Assembly (NCBI GenBank): GCA_900758845.1
Contig: CAAESW010000064.1
Span: 1-43,508 of the forward strand
DNA from: an uncultured Collinsella sp.
Lineage (GTDB): Bacteria > Actinomycetota > Coriobacteriia > Coriobacteriales > Coriobacteriaceae
Length of the DNA stretch: 43,508 nt
Direction: 5' to 3'
In this document: positions 7,979 through 14,495 of the stretch, piece after piece
Layout: every line of letters starts with the position of its first letter
Position numbering within the stretch: the stretch's first letter is position 1
The notes under the pieces: model-generated
Databases searched by the model: none
What the model saw: only the letters and a program-made list of their open reading frames with translations
Told to the model about the DNA's origin: nothing
Position numbers and translations under genes: made by a program

Positions 7979-8773
7979 TTAGGCGAGGCTCTCCAGAACA
8001 CGGCGAAGTTCCTGCTGGACGGCGTGGTCGCGGTTGCGCCCCACCACGCGATCGGCAACGGCCTTGAGTGCAGGACGCGCGTTTTCCATCGCGCAGCCCG
8101 TGCCGACAAAGCGAATGATCTCGTAATCGTTCATCGAGTCGCCAAACGCCATAACCTCGTCGCGCCCAATGCCATAATGCTCCGCGAGCTGTGCAATACC
8201 CGAGGCCTTCGACACACCGGGCTGCATGGCATCAATCCACGCGTTGCCCGAAGGCGCAAAAGTAAAGAGCTGACCGAGTTCGCGCTGCAGCACGTACGCA
8301 CTGTCCATAACGGCACCGTCGTCGCAAAAGATACTCGCTTTGATGATATTTACGCTGGGATCGGGCAGCTCCCAAATGCGCTCGGCATTGGGAAGGTCCT
8401 TATCGACCTCGCGCACGAACTTGCACTCGTCATCGAGCAAAAAGGACTTGGTTCGGTCGAAGAGCGCAAGATGCAGATTGGGAAACGTCGCGACGGCCTG
8501 GGCGAGCCTTCGAATCGCCAGGTGCGAATACACCTCGCGGTCTACCATCTTACCGTCGGCGTAGACCTGGGCGCCGTTAGCGGCGACAAAGTCCATCTTG
8601 TCGCGAACAGGTGCAAAGAACTCGCACAGGCGGTCGTAACGACGGCCTGACGATGCGGCGAAATGCACGCCATGCTCGTGTAGCGCCAGAATCAGTTCGT
8701 AGGTCTCGGGAGGCACCTGGCCGTTTTCGTCAAGCAACGTGCCGTCCATATCGGATGCAATCAGTTTAAACAT
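7979..8773 (-). CDS. HAD-IIB (Cof-type) phosphatase, second copy type
   Basis: A 264-residue Cof-type HAD phosphatase, related to but clearly different from the one at 7002-7844 and convergent with it. Motif I is IASDMDGTLLDENG at residues 5-18, motif II ASSGRRYD near 40, motif III Lys in GVSKASGIAQL, and motif IV FGDSMNDYEII near 215. The ATG at 8773 follows AAGGGAGC with good spacing. That ribosome site is one arm of a leader inverted repeat (8779-8840), so translation may be controlled by RNA folding. The substrate is unknown; family members act on sugar phosphates, flavin or pyridoxal phosphates. Confidence 0.88.
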   Translation of the reverse strand: MFKLIASDMDGTLLDENGQVPPETYELILALHEHGVHFAASSGRRYDRLCEFFAPVRDKMDFVAANGAQVYADGKMVDREVYSHLAIRRLAQAVATFPNLHLALFDRTKSFLLDDECKFVREVDKDLPNAERIWELPDPSVNIIKASIFCDDGAVMDSAYVLQRELGQLFTFAPSGNAWIDAMQPGVSKASGIAQLAEHYGIGRDEVMAFGDSMNDYEIIRFVGTGCAMENARPALKAVADRVVGRNRDHAVQQELRRVLESLA

Positions 8774-8778
8774 AGAAA

Positions 8779-8840
8779 AGCTCCCTTCGGGCTTGATGGA
8801 ATCGGACGTATATCCAATTCCAACGTACCCAAAGGGAGCT
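8779..8840 (-). promoter_or_regulatory. Leader hairpin that can mask the ribosome site of the HAD gene
   Basis: In the mRNA sense, AGCTCCCTTTGGG near the 5' end can pair with CCCGAAGGGAGCT, which contains the Shine-Dalgarno (12 of 13 positions pair). Between them GGAATTGGA and TCCGATTCC form an inner stem with one mismatch. The predicted transcription start is almost at the first arm, so the leader would be essentially this hairpin. No known riboswitch class was recognised. Confidence 0.55.
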
Positions 8841-8843
8841 CAA

Positions 8844-8872
8844 ATAAGACTCTGCGGGCGTAAACGTTACAA
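8844..8872 (-). promoter_or_regulatory. Candidate promoter of the HAD gene
   Basis: Reading the minus strand: -35 TTGTAA (8867-8872), 17-bp spacer, -10 TCTTAT (8844-8849). Each box matches 4 of 6 consensus positions. The start point would fall at about 8837-8840, at the first arm of the leader hairpin. Confidence 0.4.
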
Positions 8873-8942
8873 GGACCTAGCAAATAGCTCACACATGCCA
8901 GAGGTCTCACGGTCGCGGCGTCAGGCGACACGCCACCCCGAC

Positions 8943-8977
8943 GACTAGTCGTTTAAGAACGTCCCCGATGACTAGTC
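8943..8977 (-). repeat. Inverse-orientation copy of the 27-bp repeat at the ade stop codon
   Basis: GACTAGTC occurs at 8943-8950 and again 27 bp later at 8970-8977. Between them is the complement of the GGGGACGTTCTTAAAC unit. The second GACTAGTC contains the TAG stop of adenine deaminase (8972-8974). Together with 7841-7921 it brackets the HAD gene in inverted orientation. Confidence 0.85.
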
Positions 8978-10792
8978 GGCGTAGGTGAAGGTCGTGACGT
9001 CGAACATGCCCTCGGGGCGGATGCGGAGCGTCGGGATCACCGGCAGGGGCAGGAAAATGATGCCCATGATGGGGTCGAGCGGCGGCTCGATGCCCATGGC
9101 ACGCGCCTTGACCATAAAGTCGTCGTGCTGCGCGGCGACATCCTCGGCCGTGCCCTCACTCATCAGGCCACCGAGCGCCAGCGGAATGCGCGCCACGACC
9201 TCGCCGTTGCGCACCAGCACGTGACCGCCCTGGCCCACGGCATCAACGGCGGCCATCATATCGGCGGCGTTGTCGCCCACGACGCACACGTTGTGCGAGT
9301 CGTGTCCGATCGTCGAAGCGATGGCACCACCCGTGATGGTAAAGCCGCGCACCCAGCCGCGGCCGATATGCTTGCCAACGAGTCCCAGGCCAGCGGGGCC
9401 GTCACCGTCGGCGCCCTCGGCCTGCAGCGACACGCCGCGGCCGTGGCGCTCGATCAGCATAATACGGCGCAGGCCCTCGGCGCTCTCGGGACGAACCATG
9501 CCCGTGATGGCCTTGCCCGGCACCACGTCAATCACGGCCTCGCCCGGCTTAAAGGCATAGTCGAATACGTCGAGCGAAAGCTTCGGCAGCTTAACGGAGG
9601 CGCGCAGCTCATCGGCAAGGGCCGCAACCTCGGCCATCTCGGGTGCGATCTCGCCCACAAAGGTGCCGTCCTGCGCCACCAGGGCACCGGCGGCATATAC
9701 ACGATGCGGAGCCGTGGCAAACGTCAGGTCATTGAGCACCAGCAGGTCGGCACGCTTGCCCGGGGCAATCGCACCGCGGAGCTCGTGCGGGTCGCGGCAG
9801 CCGTGATCCAGGCCAAACGCCTCGGCCGTGGAGAGGGACGCCATAGAGATAGCGACCACGGGGTCGATACCGGCCTCAATCGCCACGCGGCAGGCATTGT
9901 CGATCATGCCGGTTGCAAGCGCATCGGAAGGAGCGCGGTCGTCAGTCGCAAAGCAGCAGCGGCGGGCGCGCGCGGGATTCTCCAGCAGCATCGGCGACAG
10001 GTTGGCCAGATCATGGCTGCACGTACCCTCGCGCAGCATCACGTACATGCCGCGAGACAGCTTGTCGAGCGCCTCCTCGGGAATCGTCGACTCGTGGTCG
10101 GCAATAATACCCGCCGCGGCATAGGCATTGAGGTCCTTGCCGGCAACGAGCGGCGCATGGCCGTCGACCTGCTTGGACGGCGTCTGGTTGGCAGCATCGA
10201 TGCGAGCGCAGGTCTCGGGATCGGCCATAAAGACGCCCGGCAGGTTCATCATCTCGCCCAGGCCAAAAACGTCGCCCGGATGCTCGGCAAAAAACGCCTG
10301 CATGTCAGCAGCGGTAATCACAGCGCCCGCTTGCTCATCGGGCAGCGCGGGCACGCATGAGGGCATCATGTACTTGATGGAAATGGGCGCGCGGCGACCG
10401 TCCTCGATCATAAAGCGCAGGCCGTCGAGCCCCGCCACGTTGGCGATCTCGTGGCTGTCGGCAATGGCGGTGGTGGTACCGCGCGTCGCCGCCATGCGCG
10501 CATACTCGGCGGGACGGATGTTCGAGGACTCAATGTGCAGATGTCCGTCGATAAAGCCGGGGGCGAGATAGCGGCCCTGGCAGTCAATGACCTCGGCAGC
10601 CTCGTAGGTGCCGGCGGCATCGTCGCGACCATCGTAGAGCACGCCGACGATCACACCGTCCTTGACGGCAACGCTGCCGGGCGCCACACGCTGGCCATAC
10701 ACGTCGACAATCTGCGCATTGATAAACAGCGTGTCGACGGGCACGCGGCCCTCGGCGGCCTCGATCACAGACCTCATGACCTCAACGGACAT
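8972..10792 (-). CDS. ade: Adenine deaminase
   Basis: Hydrolyses adenine to hypoxanthine and ammonia, the entry of adenine into purine salvage or breakdown. The protein is about 606 residues, the usual size for the bacterial amidohydrolase-type enzyme. Metal and active-site motifs: GFIDGHLHIESSNI at about residues 75-90, then TTTAIADSHEIANVAG. The ADE C-terminal domain has TIGHDSHNVCVVG. The frame is open to 10969, but ATG at 10792 (MSVEVMRS) is chosen because AAAGGAG lies 5 nt upstream and the enzyme family begins there. Upstream is a terminator-like hairpin with T6, suggesting attenuation. It is functionally related to the purine-type cluster at 29618-40556 but lies about 19 kb away. Confidence 0.93.
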   Translation of the reverse strand: MSVEVMRSVIEAAEGRVPVDTLFINAQIVDVYGQRVAPGSVAVKDGVIVGVLYDGRDDAAGTYEAAEVIDCQGRYLAPGFIDGHLHIESSNIRPAEYARMAATRGTTTAIADSHEIANVAGLDGLRFMIEDGRRAPISIKYMMPSCVPALPDEQAGAVITAADMQAFFAEHPGDVFGLGEMMNLPGVFMADPETCARIDAANQTPSKQVDGHAPLVAGKDLNAYAAAGIIADHESTIPEEALDKLSRGMYVMLREGTCSHDLANLSPMLLENPARARRCCFATDDRAPSDALATGMIDNACRVAIEAGIDPVVAISMASLSTAEAFGLDHGCRDPHELRGAIAPGKRADLLVLNDLTFATAPHRVYAAGALVAQDGTFVGEIAPEMAEVAALADELRASVKLPKLSLDVFDYAFKPGEAVIDVVPGKAITGMVRPESAEGLRRIMLIERHGRGVSLQAEGADGDGPAGLGLVGKHIGRGWVRGFTITGGAIASTIGHDSHNVCVVGDNAADMMAAVDAVGQGGHVLVRNGEVVARIPLALGGLMSEGTAEDVAAQHDDFMVKARAMGIEPPLDPIMGIIFLPLPVIPTLRIRPEGMFDVTTFTYAD

Positions 10793-10812
10793 ACATACTC
10801 CTTTAACCGTAG

Positions 10813-10848
10813 AAAAAAGCTGCGGAGCGGACAGACCTTCACCGCAGC
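10813..10848 (-). terminator. Terminator-like hairpin in the ade leader
   Basis: On the minus strand GCTGCGG (10842-10848) pairs with CCGCAGC (10819-10825) across a 16-nt loop, followed directly by TTTTTT (10813-10818). It stands about 20 nt before the ade start codon and downstream of the candidate promoter, so it is placed as an attenuator, not as the end of tyrS. Confidence 0.6.
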
Positions 10849-10860
10849 AGACCAATAGCC

Positions 10861-10888
10861 ATTGTATGCCCAAACGATGGGTCAACAA
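10861..10888 (-). promoter_or_regulatory. Candidate ade promoter
   Basis: Minus-strand reading: -35 TTGTTG (10883-10888), 16-bp spacer, -10 TACAAT (10861-10866). A separate 9-bp inverted repeat TTGGTGCAA/TTGCACCAA (10919-10927, 10943-10951) lies just upstream and could be an operator or part of a hairpin. Confidence 0.45.
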
Positions 10889-10954
10889 TACGCCTCTCCG
10901 CTTAACGGCACACGCCACTTGGTGCAATGAGGAGAGGTTGCTTTGCACCAATGA

Positions 10955-11002
10955 CAAGGAGTGTCCCAAAGTGCCGGCACAAAAGGAACGTCCCCAAGTG
11001 CC
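10955..11002 (-). repeat. Second copy of the GTGCCGGCAC repeat module
   Basis: CAAGGAGTGTCCC, then the palindrome GTGCCGGCAC, then AAAAGGAACGTCCCC, then AAGTGCC. It aligns base for base with 7929-7978. The outer pair of the palindrome is C-G in one copy and G-C in the other, so pairing is kept. It lies between ade and the tyrS terminator. Confidence 0.85.
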
Positions 11003-11039
11003 AAAAAAGGCCGCAGTCGGGATTCCCGGCTGCGGCCTT
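11003..11039 (-). terminator. tyrS terminator
   Basis: A 10-bp perfect stem AAGGCCGCAG/CTGCGGCCTT (11007-11016, 11030-11039) runs into T6 or more on the minus strand at 11003-11008. It lies 28 nt past the tyrS stop. Confidence 0.9.
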
Positions 11040-11066
11040 ATTGCACTTGTGAGGTCAACTCGCTCG

Positions 11067-12278
11067 TTAGACCAACTTAAAGCCCTTGCGCTTGCCTACG
11101 GAGAGGGTGTCGCCCAGCTTGAGGGCGCTGGGATCGATGTTATAGCTCTTGGGAGCCACCGCCTTGCCGTTGATCTTGACGCCGCCACCGTCAATGTCGC
11201 GACGGGCCTGGCCGGCGCTCGCCGAAAGGCCCAGGTCCTTAAGCAGGCCTGCGAGGTAGATCTGGCCCTCGTCGTTGACGGTCAGCTCAACGTGCTTCTC
11301 GGGGAAGTCGGCAAGCTGGCCCTCCTTGAACACGCGGTCGAACTCGGCCTGAGCCTCGTCGCCGGCACCGACGCCGTGGTAGGTGTCGCACAGGTCGCGA
11401 CCCAGAGCGCGCTTGAGCTCGTAGGGGTCGGCAGAACCATCGGCCAGGGCAGCGTCGATCTTGTCGACCTCGGCCGGGGTGAGCGAGCTCGCCAGGCGGT
11501 AGTACTTGCCGATCATCTCATCGGGGATGGACATGGTCTTGCCGAACATATCCTTGGGAGCGTCGGTCAGGCCGATGTAGTTGCCGTATGACTTGGACAT
11601 CTTGCGCACGCCGTCGGTACCCTCGAGCAGCGGCATGGTGAGCGCGATCTGCGGCTCCATGCCCATCTTCTCCATGAGCTCACGGCCAGCGAGCAGGTTG
11701 AAGAGCTGATCGGTGCCGCCCATCTCCACGTCGGCCTTGATCTGCACGGAGTCGAAAGCCTGCATCACGGGATACAGGAACTCATGCAGGGCGATCGGCG
11801 TCTGAGACTGGTAGCGCTTGGTAAAGTCGTCGCGCTCAAGAATGCGGGCGACGGTGAACTTGGAGCACACCTGCAGCAGGCCGGCCAGGTCCATCGAAAG
11901 GATCCAGTCGCCGTTGTGCACGATGGTGGTCTTCTCGGGATCCAGGATCTTCATGGCCTGGCTCACGTAGGTCTCGGCATTGGCCTCAATCTGCTCCTGC
12001 GAAAGCTGCGGACGGGTGGAATTCTTGCCCGAAGGGTCGCCGATCAGCGCGGTGCCGTTGCCGATGATGAGGGTGACGTTGTGGCCCAGGTCCTGGAACT
12101 GACGCATCTTGCGCAGGGGCACGGCGTGGCCCAGGTGCAGGTCGGGGCTGGTGGGATCGACGCCGAGCTTGATGTTGAGGGGCTCGCCCTTCTCAAGCTT
12201 CTTGCGAAGGTCGGCCTCGGGAACGATCTGCGCGGCGCCCGAGGTGATGATACGCATTTGCTCGTCAACAGACAGCAT
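11067..12278 (-). CDS. tyrS: Tyrosyl-tRNA synthetase
   Basis: Class I aminoacyl-tRNA synthetase charging tRNA-Tyr in the cytoplasm. The protein is 403 residues. The ATP-binding HIGH-type motif is HLGH at 48-51 and the KMSKS loop is KMSKS at 226-230. Tyrosine-binding context is seen in VEMGGTDQLFNLLAGR near 184-199. The C-terminal 65 residues form an S4 RNA-binding domain (LGLSASAGQARRDIDGGGVKING). AAAGGAGG precedes the ATG. No T-box was recognised in the 96-bp leader, which holds only a short hairpin. A strong terminator follows. Confidence 0.95.
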   Translation of the reverse strand: MLSVDEQMRIITSGAAQIVPEADLRKKLEKGEPLNIKLGVDPTSPDLHLGHAVPLRKMRQFQDLGHNVTLIIGNGTALIGDPSGKNSTRPQLSQEQIEANAETYVSQAMKILDPEKTTIVHNGDWILSMDLAGLLQVCSKFTVARILERDDFTKRYQSQTPIALHEFLYPVMQAFDSVQIKADVEMGGTDQLFNLLAGRELMEKMGMEPQIALTMPLLEGTDGVRKMSKSYGNYIGLTDAPKDMFGKTMSIPDEMIGKYYRLASSLTPAEVDKIDAALADGSADPYELKRALGRDLCDTYHGVGAGDEAQAEFDRVFKEGQLADFPEKHVELTVNDEGQIYLAGLLKDLGLSASAGQARRDIDGGGVKINGKAVAPKSYNIDPSALKLGDTLSVGKRKGFKLV

Positions 12279-12299
12279 TGGGTATCCTCCTTTTTCTAT

Positions 12300-12326
12300 A
12301 GCACCCTCGCCGAAAACGGCGGTGCT
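12300..12326 (-). other. Short hairpin upstream of tyrS
   Basis: Minus strand: AGCACC-GCCG-TTTT-CGGC-(GAG bulge)-GGTGCT. There is no T-run after it. It could be a leader structure of tyrS or a 3' end structure of the U32 gene whose stop is at 12375. Confidence 0.45.
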
Positions 12327-12374
12327 GGAAGTCCATAAACTCTCTTATGATAACAAACTGACGCGACGCGGCAC

Positions 12375-14333
12375 CTACGACAGGAAAATCCTCGTCCTGC
12401 CGCATGCGTCAATGGCAACTGGCAGACGTGTACCGTCACGCTCGACCAGATAGCGTACCTGCCGACGACGCAAGCAGTCGCGGCAACGGACCTGTCCCGT
12501 CGCATCGGTGGCGCAGACGCCCTCGGCGGTCAGCAGGCAGTGCTCGCACACCATAAGCTCGGGATGGTCGGCGTCGACCGGACCCAAGACGCCGGGTTCA
12601 GCAGCCAGCTCGGCAATACGCTCCGCATCATTGCCGAGCAACTCGGCCGGCAAGTACACCCGCCCCGCACCGAATCCGCGCAGCCAGGTAAGCGTGGCCC
12701 GATTCGCGCAGAACACCGGCGCCGCCACGTCAAACGTCACGCCCAGCTCGCGAGCGATCGCCACCTGCCCCAGGTTGCGGCAGACGATGCGCCCGGCACG
12801 CTGCATCAGTGAGCGGGTCCAGTCAGCGTCACTCGCGCGGCGCACCTCGTCAAGCACCACAACGGCGTCGGACAAATCGAGTTCTCCGCGCGGGTCGGCA
12901 TCCATCAGCTGCCAAGCAAAAACCATGCGAGTGGGAACCGCGCACTCCACCAACTCCGTCGATGCACCGCCATCCACCGCAACGCCCTCAAAGGGCAGCA
13001 CTTCAACGGCACGCTCAACGGGCGCAATCGCATCCGCCTCGGCCCGCATGCGCTCCAACACCGCCGCCGTCTGATCCAACACGCCGGCGCTGCGAATCAG
13101 GTACACCTCGCAGCCCGCGTCCACCTTACGCTTGCAATGCACGACGATGCGCTTCCCCGCTGCTGCATCCACCGGGCAGGGCACCTGCGGCCAGCGCTTG
13201 GGCACATCGGGACGCGCGTCGACACCCGGATAGAACCGAATCTCGAGCGTGTCACCCGCCGCCACGGCGGCGTCGAGCTCAACGGTCACCTCTTCGTGGC
13301 CCACAGCGACCAAACGCCCCACGCGCACGCCCTGGTTAATTGCGCGTTCAAAACTCATAAGCTCCGCACCCGAGCGGCCTCGCAAATACGCGTCGGTAAA
13401 CCCGCGGTTAAACGACCTTCCCAGCTCGCGCTCAAGCTCTTCCACGGCATCGGGGTCCCACGCGCCGTCGCACAGCATATCGAGTGCCCGGCGCCACACC
13501 CGCACCACGTTGAATACGTAATCGGGGTTCTTCATGCGCCCCTCGATCTTGAGCGACGCCACGCCGGCATCTACAAGCTCGGGCAGATGCGCAATACCCA
13601 GATAGTCGCGCGGACACAGCAGGCGATCTCCCTCGACGGCGGCAACACTCTGCCCAGCCTCGTCCACCAAGTCATAGGATAGACGGCACGGCTGCGTGCA
13701 ATCACCGCGCATCGCAGAGCGGCCACGTCGAAGGGCAGAGAACTCGCACGCCCCCGAATAGCCGATGCAAATCGCACCGTGGCAGAATACCTCGATGGGC
13801 ACACCCGTGGCACATAGCGCCGCAATCTCGTCGACCGTCAGCTCGCGTGCCGTCGTCACGCGCTCGACCCCCAGCTCATCGGCGGCAAGCCGCACGGCGC
13901 CTTCGCTATGAACGCCCGCCTGCGTAGACAGGTGAATCTCGACCCCGGGAATCGCCGCGCGCAGCGCGCAGGCCAACCCGGCATCGGCGACAATCAGAGC
14001 ATCGGCGCCCAGCTCCAGTGCATGAGCTCCCAACACCACCGCGTCGGACAACTCATCGTCAAACACGAACACGTTGAGCGTTACGTACACACGCACGCCA
14101 TGGGCATGCGCCACGGCACAGCCGCGCGCAAACTCGTTATCCGTAAAGCCATGGGCGCTCACACGGGCGTTAAAGCCGCCCAACCCCGCATAGATGGCAT
14201 CGGCACCCGCGGCGATGGCCGCAAGCATCTGGTCGAGCCCGCCCGCCGGCGCCAGCAACTCGGGCAGCGCCGCACCAGCAGCATCCAATCCAGTCTCGTA
14301 TTGTCCGCTCGGCCCCATCGTCCGAATCGCCAT
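12375..14333 (-). CDS. U32 family protein (RlhA/TrhP-like RNA hydroxylation type)
   Basis: A 652-residue protein of the peptidase U32 group. The N-terminal TIM-barrel part shows ELLAPAGGLDQMLAAIAAGA near residues 25-44 and AIYAGLGGFNARV. The U32 signature EVFCHGAICIGYSGAC lies at about 181-196, followed by GDCTQPCRLSYDL, so Cys184, 189, 196, 212 and 216 are candidate metal or iron-sulfur ligands. A second Cys cluster (CEHC...CRDC) lies near the C-terminus. The length matches E. coli RlhA (YdcP), which hydroxylates a cytidine of 23S rRNA, better than the shorter TrhP, which acts on tRNA uridine; the exact RNA target here is inference. ATG at 14333 follows AAGGAG. It is divergent from the PBP gene. 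Confidence 0.82.
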   Translation of the reverse strand: MAIRTMGPSGQYETGLDAAGAALPELLAPAGGLDQMLAAIAAGADAIYAGLGGFNARVSAHGFTDNEFARGCAVAHAHGVRVYVTLNVFVFDDELSDAVVLGAHALELGADALIVADAGLACALRAAIPGVEIHLSTQAGVHSEGAVRLAADELGVERVTTARELTVDEIAALCATGVPIEVFCHGAICIGYSGACEFSALRRGRSAMRGDCTQPCRLSYDLVDEAGQSVAAVEGDRLLCPRDYLGIAHLPELVDAGVASLKIEGRMKNPDYVFNVVRVWRRALDMLCDGAWDPDAVEELERELGRSFNRGFTDAYLRGRSGAELMSFERAINQGVRVGRLVAVGHEEVTVELDAAVAAGDTLEIRFYPGVDARPDVPKRWPQVPCPVDAAAGKRIVVHCKRKVDAGCEVYLIRSAGVLDQTAAVLERMRAEADAIAPVERAVEVLPFEGVAVDGGASTELVECAVPTRMVFAWQLMDADPRGELDLSDAVVVLDEVRRASDADWTRSLMQRAGRIVCRNLGQVAIARELGVTFDVAAPVFCANRATLTWLRGFGAGRVYLPAELLGNDAERIAELAAEPGVLGPVDADHPELMVCEHCLLTAEGVCATDATGQVRCRDCLRRRQVRYLVERDGTRLPVAIDACGRTRIFLS

Positions 14334-14495
14334 CGACAAACTCCTTACCAAGGTATGCATTCACTCTGAAAAATGCCGTCTTCCAGCATACACGAGGCAT
14401 CGCGCGCCCCGTTTGGTTTATCGTGTAATAACTTATGTCCATCCTGCCCCGACGGCACATCCACCGTCCGGCACGACATACCTGGAGGTCAATAT

